Positions 15,809 through 24,472 of a stretch of DNA of 64,000 nt are shown in pieces; position 1 is the first letter of the stretch; the number at the start of each line of letters is the position of its first letter. Made by a program: the position numbers and the translations under genes. The stretch is taken from contig NZ_FNQB01000001.1 in the NCBI RefSeq assembly GCF_900107455.1, positions 372,001 through 436,000 on the forward strand. The letters run 5' to 3'. A model generated the notes under the pieces. That model did not search any database. It was given only the letters and a program-made list of their open reading frames with translations, and was not told the DNA's origin. This DNA is from Asanoa ishikariensis (lineage in GTDB: Bacteria; Actinomycetota; Actinomycetes; Mycobacteriales; Micromonosporaceae).

Positions 15809-17176
15809 ATGAACAGATCCAGGTTGCGTAGCGCCGTCGGGCTGCTGCTGGTCGCCGGGGTCGCGCTGTCGGCGGCCGCGTGCGGCTCGGACGACGGCGG
15901 CGAAGCCCCGGCATCTGACCCCAATGCGAAGGTCACGCTGGTCATCAACGGCCTGCCGCCGGACACCGAGGCGGTCAACCGCAAGCACTTCCTCGACAAC
16001 GTCGCCGAGTTCGAGAAGTTGAACCCGAACATCGACGTGGATGCCAAGGAAGGCAAGATGGACCCGCAGACCTTCCAGTCGAAGCTCGCGGGTGGTCAGC
16101 TCGAAGACGTCTTCTACGTCTACTTCACCGACCCGGCCAGCCTGATCGCGAAGCGCCAGGTCGCCGACATCAGCAAGTACCTCGACGAGTTCGCGCCGAC
16201 CAAGGAGATCCGCCCGGATCTCATGAAGATCTTCTCGGACGACGGCGGCAAGGTGTACGGCCTGCCGGCCAAGAACTACTCCCTCGGCCTGCTCTACAAC
16301 CGGGAGCTGTTCACCCAGGCCAAGCTGGACCCGAACAACCCGCCGAAGACCTGGGAAGAGGTCCGCACCGCCGCGAAGGCGATCGCCGGCCTGGGCAAGG
16401 ACTACGTCGGCTACGGCGACTACAGCAAGAACAACACCGGTGGCTGGCACTTCACCGCGGAGACGTACTCGCTCGGTGGCGACATCGCCGTCAACGAGGG
16501 TGGCACCTGGAAGGCCGCCTTCAACAACGACAAGGGCAAGCAGGTCCTCCAGCAGCTCAAGGACATGCGCTGGACCGACAACAGCATGGGCGCGCGCCAG
16601 CTCCTCGAGTGGGCCGACCTGCTCCAGCTCATGGGCTCCGGCAAGCTCGGCATGTACATCGCGGCCCCGGACAACATCGAGACGATCGTCAACCAGTTCA
16701 AGGGCGACTTCAACAAGTACGGCCTGGGCCCGATCCCGAACGGCACGGCGACCCTGGCCGGCGGCGAGGGCTACATGTTCAACGCCAAGGCCACGCCCGA
16801 GAAGATCCGTGCCGGCCTGAAGTGGCTGACCTACTGGTGGAACAACCCGGACCGGATCGAGGCGGAGTACCAGTGGGCCGCCACGCAGAAGACCCCGGTC
16901 GGTCTGCCCGAGCCCGCGCTGTGGACCGGTGACGCGAAGGCCAAGCAGCAGGCGGCCATCGACAAGCTGAAGAACCTGCCGGTCGAGAACTACAAGCCGT
17001 TCGCCGACGCGACCGCCAACATCCCGCTCAAGGTCGAGCCGCCGAACGCGCAGCAGATCTACGCGGTGCTCGACGTGCCGATGCAGAAGGTCCTCACGGA
17101 CAAGAACGCCGACATCGACAAGCTGCTCGCGGACGCCGAGACCCAGGTCAACAGCATCCTCGCCAGCGTCAAGTAA
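15809..17176 (+). CDS. Sugar ABC transporter substrate-binding lipoprotein (family 1)
   Basis: 455 residues from ATG 15809 (AGGAAGG about 11 nt upstream). The lipoprotein signal peptide ends LSAAACGSD, with the lipidated Cys near residue 23. The mature part is a MalE-like binding protein: KVTLVINGLPPDTEAVNRKHF at the start, and GLPAKNYSLGLLYNRELF plus TWEEVRTAAKAIAG typical of the fold. It captures oligosaccharide outside the cell for the two permeases downstream. Given the GH13 and GH87 neighbours, maltose- or nigerose-type alpha-glucosides are the likely ligand. Confidence 0.92.
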   Translation: MNRSRLRSAVGLLLVAGVALSAAACGSDDGGEAPASDPNAKVTLVINGLPPDTEAVNRKHFLDNVAEFEKLNPNIDVDAKEGKMDPQTFQSKLAGGQLEDVFYVYFTDPASLIAKRQVADISKYLDEFAPTKEIRPDLMKIFSDDGGKVYGLPAKNYSLGLLYNRELFTQAKLDPNNPPKTWEEVRTAAKAIAGLGKDYVGYGDYSKNNTGGWHFTAETYSLGGDIAVNEGGTWKAAFNNDKGKQVLQQLKDMRWTDNSMGARQLLEWADLLQLMGSGKLGMYIAAPDNIETIVNQFKGDFNKYGLGPIPNGTATLAGGEGYMFNAKATPEKIRAGLKWLTYWWNNPDRIEAEYQWAATQKTPVGLPEPALWTGDAKAKQQAAIDKLKNLPVENYKPFADATANIPLKVEPPNAQQIYAVLDVPMQKVLTDKNADIDKLLADAETQVNSILASVK

Positions 17177-17184
17177 CCGATCGT

Positions 17185-17222
17185 GGCCGCCGCCGGGCCG
17201 ACAACGGCCTGGCGGCGGGCCG
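17185..17222 (+). other. Stem-loop between binding-protein and permease genes
   Basis: A GC-rich imperfect hairpin built from GGCCGCCGCCGGGCC and GGCCTGGCGGCGGGCC around GACAAC. With no T tail it is unlikely to end all transcription. Such intergenic stems commonly stabilise the binding-protein mRNA over the permease part. Confidence 0.5.
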
Positions 17223-17247
17223 CCCGAATTGAAAGAGGACGCTGGAG

Positions 17248-18159
17248 ATGGCGGTCGCCACCGCCGGCCCCCGGCCTGCGCTCCGCAGCCGCCTGGGCCG
17301 GAAGATCCAGGACAACCTCATGGCGTACGCCTTCATGGCCGGAGGCATCGCCTGCTTCGCGCTCTTCTCGTGGTATCCGCTGGTCCGCGGCGTCATCCTG
17401 AGCTTCCAGCAGATCAACTTCGTGACCGACCCGTACTGGGTCGGCACCGAGAACTTCTCCGCGATCTTCAACGATCCGCTGTTCGTCACGGCCTGGAAGA
17501 ACACCCTCGTCTTCACCGGAATAGCGCTGATCTTCGGCTTCGCCGTGCCGCTCGGGCTGTCGATCCTGATCAACGAGATGCGGCACCTCAAGGGCTTCTT
17601 CCGGGTCGCCGTCTATCTGCCGGTGATGCTCCCGCCGATCGTCGGCGTGCTGCTCTTCCGTTACTTCTACGACCCCGGCTTCGGCCTGTTCAACACGGTG
17701 CTGCGCGGGGTGGGCCTGCCCGAGTCGCAGTGGACCCAATCGTCGTCCACCGCGATGATCTCGCTGGTCCTGGTCTCCACCTGGGCCAACCTGGGCGGCG
17801 CCACGCTGATGTACCTGGCCGCGCTGCAGAGCATCCCCGGCGAGCTGTACGAGGCGGCGGAGCTCGACGGGGCCAGCGCCTGGCGCCGGCTGCGCCACGT
17901 GACGTTCCCCCAGCTCCGGTTCATCATGCTGGTCCTGCTGCTCCTGCAGATCATCGCGACCATGCAGGTCTTCATCGAGCCGTACCAGCTCACCGGCACC
18001 TCGAACCCGGACACCGTGACGGTGATGGTGTTGATCTACCGGTACGCGTTCACCGTCAACCAGGACTTCGGCATGGCGGCCGCGATGAGCGTGCTGCTGT
18101 TCGTGGTGCTGGCCATCTTCTCCGCGATCTACCTGCGGGTCACCCGGGACCGGGACTGA
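17248..18159 (+). CDS. Sugar ABC transporter permease (MalF type)
   Basis: 303 residues from ATG 17248 with CTGGAG upstream. Six predicted membrane helices. The EAA loop that contacts the ATPase reads ELYEAAELDGASAWRRLRHV (about residues 200-220), standard for the MalFG family. It forms the membrane channel with the next gene product. Spacing of 9 bp to that gene shows one operon. Confidence 0.93.
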   Translation: MAVATAGPRPALRSRLGRKIQDNLMAYAFMAGGIACFALFSWYPLVRGVILSFQQINFVTDPYWVGTENFSAIFNDPLFVTAWKNTLVFTGIALIFGFAVPLGLSILINEMRHLKGFFRVAVYLPVMLPPIVGVLLFRYFYDPGFGLFNTVLRGVGLPESQWTQSSSTAMISLVLVSTWANLGGATLMYLAALQSIPGELYEAAELDGASAWRRLRHVTFPQLRFIMLVLLLLQIIATMQVFIEPYQLTGTSNPDTVTVMVLIYRYAFTVNQDFGMAAAMSVLLFVVLAIFSAIYLRVTRDRD

Positions 18160-18168
18160 GGGACCATC

Positions 18169-19137
18169 ATGACGATCACCGCGCCGATCAGGCCCCTGCC
18201 CGCCACCCCGCCGGTCACGTCACCACCCCGCCGGCGCCGCGGGTCCGGCAACACCGACGGCCCTCGTACCCTCTTCTCCGAGACCGAGATCGGCCGGGGT
18301 AAGGGCCGGGTCGTCTACTGGCTCGTGCTGGCCCTGGTCTTCCTGCTCTTCCTGACGGTGTTCATCTTCCCGCTCTACTGGATGTTCAGCAGCGCGGTGA
18401 AGACCCCGGAGGAGTACGCCCAGCCGGACCCGACCTTCTTCCCGCAGTCCTTCGTTCCGGAGACGTACCAGCTCGCCTGGGACCGGATGCGGATCGCCAA
18501 GTTCTTCGGCAACACCGCGTTGTACGCCTTCGGCGGCTGGCTGATCCAGATCGTCTTCCAGGTCGGCGTCGCGTACGCGCTCTCGAAGCTGCGGCCGTTG
18601 TTCGGCAAGGTCGTCCTCGGCGGGATGCTGGCCAGCCTGATGCTGCCGGCCACCGCGCTGCTCATCCCGGCCTACCTGACCGTGACCGACGTGCCGATCT
18701 TCGGCTGGAACCTGCTCAACACCCCGTGGGCGCTGTGGCTGCCCGCGGTCGCCAACGCGTTCAACATCTACGTGCTCAAGCGGTTCTTCGACCAGATACC
18801 CAACGACCTGCTCGACTCCGCGGCGCTGGACGGTGCCGGCCGGTTCCGGGTCCTCTGGAGCATCGTGCTCCCGCTGTCCCGGCCCGTCCTCGGCGTGGTG
18901 TCGATCTTCTCGATCGTGGCGATCTGGAAGGACTTCATCTGGCCGCTGCTGGTGCTGCAGGACCCGGAGACCCAGACGCTCAGCGTCGCGCTCAGCCGGC
19001 TCGCCTCGACCAGCCAGGTGCCGCCGACCCAGCTCATGGCCGGCTTGGCGATCGCCAGTGTCCCGATGATCGTGGTGTTCCTCATCTTCCAACGCAGCAT
19101 CATCGGCGGATTGGCGGCGGGGAGTATGAAGGGCTGA
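18169..19137 (+). CDS. Sugar ABC transporter permease (MalG type)
   Basis: 322 residues. A cytoplasmic N-terminal tail of about 45 residues precedes six membrane helices; the EAA loop is LLDSAALDGAGRFRVLWSIV. No ATP-binding subunit follows, so the importer probably borrows a shared MsiK-type ATPase encoded elsewhere, as is usual for actinobacterial sugar importers. The gap to the GH13 gene is 84 bp. Confidence 0.93.
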   Translation: MTITAPIRPLPATPPVTSPPRRRRGSGNTDGPRTLFSETEIGRGKGRVVYWLVLALVFLLFLTVFIFPLYWMFSSAVKTPEEYAQPDPTFFPQSFVPETYQLAWDRMRIAKFFGNTALYAFGGWLIQIVFQVGVAYALSKLRPLFGKVVLGGMLASLMLPATALLIPAYLTVTDVPIFGWNLLNTPWALWLPAVANAFNIYVLKRFFDQIPNDLLDSAALDGAGRFRVLWSIVLPLSRPVLGVVSIFSIVAIWKDFIWPLLVLQDPETQTLSVALSRLASTSQVPPTQLMAGLAIASVPMIVVFLIFQRSIIGGLAAGSMKG

Positions 19138-19221
19138 CTTAGACCTGAACTGCACCGACAGTGGCGGTCAGAGACGACCGCGCGCCGAGAAACACCCGAA
19201 AAGAAAGAAAGCAGGTATCCA

Positions 19222-20844
19222 GTGTCCATCGCAGAAAGCCAGCCGTGGTGGCGCGGGGCGGTGATCTACCAGATCTACCCCCGCAGCTTCGCCGACGGTA
19301 GTGGCGACGGCATCGGCGACATCGCCGGCATCCGGGCACACCTGGACCACCTCTCCGGGCTTGGGGTCGACGCGGTCTGGCTCAGCCCGTGGTTTCCGTC
19401 CCCGATGGCGGACGCCGGCTACGACGTGTCCGACTTCCGGGACATCGACCCGCTTTTCGGCACTCTCGAGGAAGCCGAGGCGATGATCGCCGAGGCGCAC
19501 GAGCGGGGCATTCGGGTCATCATCGACATCGTTCCGAACCACTGCTCGGACCAGCACCCCTGGTTCCAGGCGGCGCTCGCCGCCGGGCCGGGCTCACCGG
19601 AGCGCGAGCTGTTCTGGTTCCGGCCGGGTCGCGGCCCGAACGGCGACGAGATGCCCACCGACTGGCGCGGCGAGTTCAAGGGCACCACCTGGACCCGCAC
19701 GACCAACCCGGACGGCACTCCCGGCGAGTGGTACCTGCACCTGTTCGCGCCGGAGCAGCCGGACTTCAACTGGGACCACCCCAAGGTCCGTGCCGAGTTC
19801 GAGAGCATCCTGCGGTTCTGGTTCGACCGGGGTGTCGACGGCATCCGGATCGACTCCGCGGCGCTGCTGCTCAAGGACCCGACGCTGCCGGAGGTCGAGT
19901 CGGCGCCGCGGCACCCGTTCCACGACCTGGACGGCGTGCACGACATCTACCGGAGCTGGCGGCGGATCGCCGACGAGTACCCGGACAAGCGCGCGCTGAT
20001 CGGCGAGGTCTGGCTGCCCGACGCGCAGCGGTTCACCAACTACCTGCGTCCCGACGAGCTGCACGCGGCGTTCAACTTCGACTTCCTGACCTGTGCCTGG
20101 GATCCGGACCTGCTGCGCGCCTGCATCGACCGCACGATGGAGACGCACGCCCTGGTCGGTGCGCCGGCCACCTGGGTGCTCGCCAATCACGACGTCACGC
20201 GGCCGGTCACCCGCTACGGCCGCGAGGACACCAGGTTCAGCTTCGACACCAAGCGAGAAGGGACGCCGACGGACCTTCAGGTCGGCTACCAGCGGGCCCG
20301 CGCGGCCGCGTTGCTCGCGCTGGCGCTGCCCGGCGGCGCCTACGTCTACCAGGGCGACGAGCTCGGCCTCTGGGAGGTCGAGGACATCCCGCCGGCGTTG
20401 CGCACCGACCCGATGTACCCCCGGTCCGGCTTCGTCGACCCCGGCCGCGACGGTTGCCGGGTGCCGCTGCCCTGGTCCGGTGTCGAGTCGCCGTTCGGGT
20501 TCAGCTCGGCCGGCGCGACCGCACCCTGGCTGCCGCAACCGGCGGACTGGAAGGACCGCACGGTCCAGGCGCAGACCGGCGACCCGCACTCGATGCTCGA
20601 GCTCTACCGCACCGCGCTGCGGGTCCGGCGGGGCGCGGCAGCCCTCGGGGACGGCGACATGCACTGGCTGCCGTCCGCCGACGGGGTGCTGACGTTCGCC
20701 CGCGACCCGCGCTTCGTCTGCGTTTCCAACCTCTCTGGCCACAGCGTCGAACTGCCCGAGCACGAGGAGCTCTGGCTGGCCAGCGGCCCGCTCGACGGTG
20801 ACCGGCTCCCGCCGGACACCACCGCCTGGCTCCGCACCGCATAA
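19222..20844 (+). CDS. GH13 alpha-glucosidase, intracellular
   Basis: 540 residues from GTG 19222 with an AAGAAAG-rich ribosome site. GH13 regions are clear: AVWLSPWFPSPMADAGYDV, IIDIVPNHCSDQHPWF, GVDGIRIDSAALL (nucleophile Asp), LIGEVWLPDA (acid/base Glu) and VLANHDVTR (third Asp). No signal peptide, so it acts on imported oligosaccharides in the cytoplasm, releasing glucose. It resembles oligo-1,6-glucosidase/alpha-glucosidase members of GH13; linkage preference cannot be read reliably. It is the last gene of the importer operon. Confidence 0.92.
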   Translation: MSIAESQPWWRGAVIYQIYPRSFADGSGDGIGDIAGIRAHLDHLSGLGVDAVWLSPWFPSPMADAGYDVSDFRDIDPLFGTLEEAEAMIAEAHERGIRVIIDIVPNHCSDQHPWFQAALAAGPGSPERELFWFRPGRGPNGDEMPTDWRGEFKGTTWTRTTNPDGTPGEWYLHLFAPEQPDFNWDHPKVRAEFESILRFWFDRGVDGIRIDSAALLLKDPTLPEVESAPRHPFHDLDGVHDIYRSWRRIADEYPDKRALIGEVWLPDAQRFTNYLRPDELHAAFNFDFLTCAWDPDLLRACIDRTMETHALVGAPATWVLANHDVTRPVTRYGREDTRFSFDTKREGTPTDLQVGYQRARAAALLALALPGGAYVYQGDELGLWEVEDIPPALRTDPMYPRSGFVDPGRDGCRVPLPWSGVESPFGFSSAGATAPWLPQPADWKDRTVQAQTGDPHSMLELYRTALRVRRGAAALGDGDMHWLPSADGVLTFARDPRFVCVSNLSGHSVELPEHEELWLASGPLDGDRLPPDTTAWLRTA

Positions 20845-20942
20845 CGACTGACCGGCTCCACGGAACACGAGAACACACGGGGGTACACGCACCAAGGGCA
20901 ACACCGCACGGGGGGAACCGCCCGCCTCTCGAAAGGGAACCC

Positions 20943-23900
20943 ATGCCCCAAATCGACGCCGTCGCTGCGCCCACAGCCGGCACCCGCCGTCGGGCGGGGC
21001 TCGCCATACTGGCGAGTTCCGCCCTGGTCGCCACCAGCATCGCCGTGGTCACCCTGACCACCGGAGTTCCGGCCGTGGCGGCCGGGCTCTCCCCGTTCGA
21101 CATCACCGGCCGGGGCGCGACCGTTCCCTTCGTCGAGCAGGAGGCGGAGGAGGTCGCGCACACCGGCACCAAGATTGGGCCGACCCGGTTCTACGGACAG
21201 CTTCCCGCGGAGGCGTCCGGCCGCGAGGCGGTGACGCTCGACGCGGTCGGCGAGTACGTCGAGTTCACGCTGACCGCGGCGGCCAACGCCGTGACCTTCC
21301 GCTACAGCATTCCGGACGGCGCGTCCGGCCAGGGCCGCGACGCGACCATCGACCTGCGCGCCAACGGCAGCCTGCTCAAGACCGTCCCGGTCACCTCGAA
21401 GTACGGCTGGTACTACGGCGGCTATCCGTTCAACAACAACCCTGGTGACACCAACCCGCACCACTTCTACGACGAGGCGCGGGCCATGTTCGGCTCGACG
21501 CAGCCGATCGGCACCAAGATCCGGTTGCAGGTCAACTCGACCGCGCAGTCGCCGACGTTCACCATCGACCTCGCCGACTTCGAGAACGTCCCGGCCGCGA
21601 TCGCCAAGCCCACCAACGCGATCGACGTGGTCACCGACTACGCCGCCGACCCGACCGGTGCCACCGACTCCACCGCCAAGTTCCAGGCCGCCGTCAACGC
21701 CGGCCAGGCGCAGGGCCGTCCGGTGTACGTACCGCAGGGGAACTTCACTCTCTACGACCACGTGGTGGTCGACGGCGTGACCCTGCGCGGCGCCGGACCC
21801 TGGTACACGGTCCTCGGCGGCCGGCACCCCACCGACCGCAAGCGGGCCGCCGGCATCTACGGCAAGTACGTGCCCGGAGGCGGCTACACCGGAGAGATCC
21901 GGTCACACGAGGCCAACGGGCCCAGCCGCAACGTCACCGTCCGGGACCTGGCCATCATCGGCGACATCCGGGAGCGGATGGACGACGACCAGGTGAACGC
22001 GTTCGGCGGTGCGATGACGAACTCCGTCATCGACAACGTCTGGATGCAGCACACGAAGGTCGGTGCCTGGATGGACGGCCCGATGGACAACTTCACGATC
22101 CGCAACAGCCGGATCCTCGACCAGACCGCCGACGGCGTGAACTTCCACACTGGCGTCACGAACTCGACGGTCACCAACACGTTCCTGCGCAACACCGGCG
22201 ACGACGCGCTGGCGATGTGGGCGCAGAACGTGCCGAACGTCAACAACACCTTCAGCAACAACACGATCGGCGTCACGCTGTTGGCCAACCACCTGGTCAG
22301 CTACGGCGGCCGGGACATCAAGATCATTGACAACGTGGTGGCCGACTCGCTCAGCAACGGCGGCGGCATCCACGTCGCCAACCGCTATCCGGGCGTGCAG
22401 GGCGCGACCGCGGTGCACGGCACCTGGACGGTCGCCCGCAACACCTTGATCCGGGCCGGCAACTCCGACTACAACTGGAACTTCGGGGTCGGCGCGATCT
22501 GGTTCTCGGCGCTCAACGAGTCGTTCGCCAGCGACGCGACCATCAACATCACCGACACCGACATCCTGGACAGCTCCTACGCCGCCCTGCACTGGATCGA
22601 AGGGCAGACCCGGGGCATCAACTTCAACAACGTGAAGATCCAGGGCGCCGGCACGTACGCCCTCCAGGTGCAGGCGGCCAGCCAGGTCTCCTTCACCAAC
22701 GTGGTGGCCACTGGCATCGCCCAGGCCAAGCCGATCCACAACTGCGTCGGCTCGGGCTTCCAGATCACCCAGGGCACCGGCAACTCCGGCTGGTACACCG
22801 CGACGCCGGACTGCGGCCCCTGGCCCGCGCCACAATGGGACAACGGGCCGAGCAACCCGCCGACCACCACGCCGCCGACGCCGACCGGGCAGATCGTGGC
22901 GAACCCGACCAGCCTTACCTTCGGCACGCAGAACCTCAACACGACCAGCGCGGCGCAGACCGTGACGTTGCGCAACAGCGGCACCGCCAACGCACCGGTG
23001 TCCGGCATCTCGGTCAGCCCGGCCGACTTCAGCCAGACCAACAACTGCCCGGCGACGCTGGCACCGAACGCCACCTGCACGCTGAGCGTCACGTTCCGGC
23101 CCACCGCCGCCGGCAACCGGTCAGGGATGGCGTTCGTCCAGACGACCCCGGGTGACCTGGTGATCGGGCTCTCCGGCGTCGGCTTCGACCCGGCCGGCAA
23201 CCTCGCGGCGGGCCGTCCGGTCACCGCGAGCAGCAGCAACGGTCCGTACCCGGCGAGCAACGCGGTCGACGGCAACGTGGCCTCCTACTGGGAGAGCGCC
23301 AACGGGCAGTTCCCGCAGTCGCTGACCGTCGACCTGGGCTCTTCCCAGTCCGTCGGCCGGCTGGTGCTCAAGCTGCCGACCAACTGGGAGACGCGCACCC
23401 AGAACCTCACCGTCCTGGGCTCGACCGACGGCAGCTCGTACAGCCAGATCCTGGGTGCCGCCAACTACACGTTCAACCAGGGCTCGTCCGTCACCGTCAA
23501 CCTGCCCGCCGGCACCCGGCGGTACGTCCGGCTGACCTTCAACAGCAACAATGTCTGGCCGGCCGCGCAGCTCTCCGAGCTCGAGGTGTACGGCGGTGGT
23601 GGCTCCACCGGACCCGCCCTCAACGTCACTCCGGGCGCGCTCACCTTCGCCAGCCGGCAGGTCAGCACGACCAGCCCGGCGCAGCAGGTCAGCGTCACCA
23701 ACACCGGCAACGCGAGCGCGTCGATCTCCGGCGTCTCGGTCACCGGCGACTACGCGCAGACCAACAACTGCGGTTCGCTGGCGGCCGGTGCGTCCTGCAC
23801 CGTCAACGTCACCTTCACGCCGACCGGCACCGGGACCCGCACGGGCTCGCTGTCGATCGCGTCCAACGCACCCGGCTCGCCGCACACGGTGGGCCTGTCC

Positions 23901-24347
23901 GGCGTCGGCACCAGCACGACGCCGCCGGTGACCAACCTGGCGCTCAACAGGCCGATCACCGAGACCAGCCACGCCGACGTCTACGGCGCCGGCAACGCGG
24001 TGGACGGCAACGCCAACAGCTACTGGGAGAGCGCCAACAACGCGTTCCCGCAGTCGGTCACCGTCGACCTGGGCAGCGCACAGTCGGTGTCCCGGGTCGT
24101 GCTCAAGCTCCCGCCGGCCAGCGCCTGGGCGACGCGTACCCAGACGGTCGCCGTCCTGGGCTCGACCAACAACTCGTCCTTCACCACCTTGTCCGGCGCG
24201 GCCGGGCGGACCTTCAACCCCGCCTCCGGCAACACCGTGACGATCACCTTCGCCGCCACGTCGCAGCGCTGGCTGCGGCTGACCTTCACCGGCAACACGG
24301 GCTGGCCCGCCGGCCAGCTCTCGGAGTACGAGGTCTACGCCTCCTGA
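20943..24347 (+). CDS. Secreted GH87-type alpha-1,3-glucanase/mycodextranase with CBM35-like, Ig-like and F5/8C domains
   Basis: 1,134 residues with an N-terminal signal region (about 1-45). Domain order: CBM35-like beta-sandwich (50-216), right-handed beta-helix (220-630), Hydin/choice-of-anchor-D Ig-like (about 650-750), F5/8 type C (750-884), second Ig-like (890-990), second F5/8C (998-1134). The helix carries Asp397 in TADGVNF and Asp420-Asp421 in TGDDALAMW; an Asp followed by Asp-Asp 23 residues later is the triad arrangement I recall for GH87. GH87 enzymes cleave alpha-1,3-glucan of fungal walls or dental mutan, or nigeran. The fold is sure; the substrate is inferred. Confidence 0.85.
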   Translation: MPQIDAVAAPTAGTRRRAGLAILASSALVATSIAVVTLTTGVPAVAAGLSPFDITGRGATVPFVEQEAEEVAHTGTKIGPTRFYGQLPAEASGREAVTLDAVGEYVEFTLTAAANAVTFRYSIPDGASGQGRDATIDLRANGSLLKTVPVTSKYGWYYGGYPFNNNPGDTNPHHFYDEARAMFGSTQPIGTKIRLQVNSTAQSPTFTIDLADFENVPAAIAKPTNAIDVVTDYAADPTGATDSTAKFQAAVNAGQAQGRPVYVPQGNFTLYDHVVVDGVTLRGAGPWYTVLGGRHPTDRKRAAGIYGKYVPGGGYTGEIRSHEANGPSRNVTVRDLAIIGDIRERMDDDQVNAFGGAMTNSVIDNVWMQHTKVGAWMDGPMDNFTIRNSRILDQTADGVNFHTGVTNSTVTNTFLRNTGDDALAMWAQNVPNVNNTFSNNTIGVTLLANHLVSYGGRDIKIIDNVVADSLSNGGGIHVANRYPGVQGATAVHGTWTVARNTLIRAGNSDYNWNFGVGAIWFSALNESFASDATINITDTDILDSSYAALHWIEGQTRGINFNNVKIQGAGTYALQVQAASQVSFTNVVATGIAQAKPIHNCVGSGFQITQGTGNSGWYTATPDCGPWPAPQWDNGPSNPPTTTPPTPTGQIVANPTSLTFGTQNLNTTSAAQTVTLRNSGTANAPVSGISVSPADFSQTNNCPATLAPNATCTLSVTFRPTAAGNRSGMAFVQTTPGDLVIGLSGVGFDPAGNLAAGRPVTASSSNGPYPASNAVDGNVASYWESANGQFPQSLTVDLGSSQSVGRLVLKLPTNWETRTQNLTVLGSTDGSSYSQILGAANYTFNQGSSVTVNLPAGTRRYVRLTFNSNNVWPAAQLSELEVYGGGGSTGPALNVTPGALTFASRQVSTTSPAQQVSVTNTGNASASISGVSVTGDYAQTNNCGSLAAGASCTVNVTFTPTGTGTRTGSLSIASNAPGSPHTVGLSGVGTSTTPPVTNLALNRPITETSHADVYGAGNAVDGNANSYWESANNAFPQSVTVDLGSAQSVSRVVLKLPPASAWATRTQTVAVLGSTNNSSFTTLSGAAGRTFNPASGNTVTITFAATSQRWLRLTFTGNTGWPAGQLSEYEVYAS

Positions 24348-24356
24348 CCGCACGAA

Positions 24357-24389
24357 GGGGAGGGCCGCCCTGCCTTGGCGGCCCTCCCC
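24357..24389 (+). terminator. Strong hairpin between the two GH87 genes
   Basis: GGGGAGGGCCGCC (24357-24369) and GGCGGCCCTCCCC (24377-24389) form a perfect 13-bp stem with a 7-nt loop. No T run follows. It begins 10 bp after the first GH87 stop and probably limits read-through into the second gene. Confidence 0.7.
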
Positions 24390-24472
24390 GGAGCACCCCG
24401 TTCCCGACTCCACGGATTCGCTGGCGTTCCTGGCGGAACGTCAACCCTCACGGAAGAGGTGCAACCCCCATC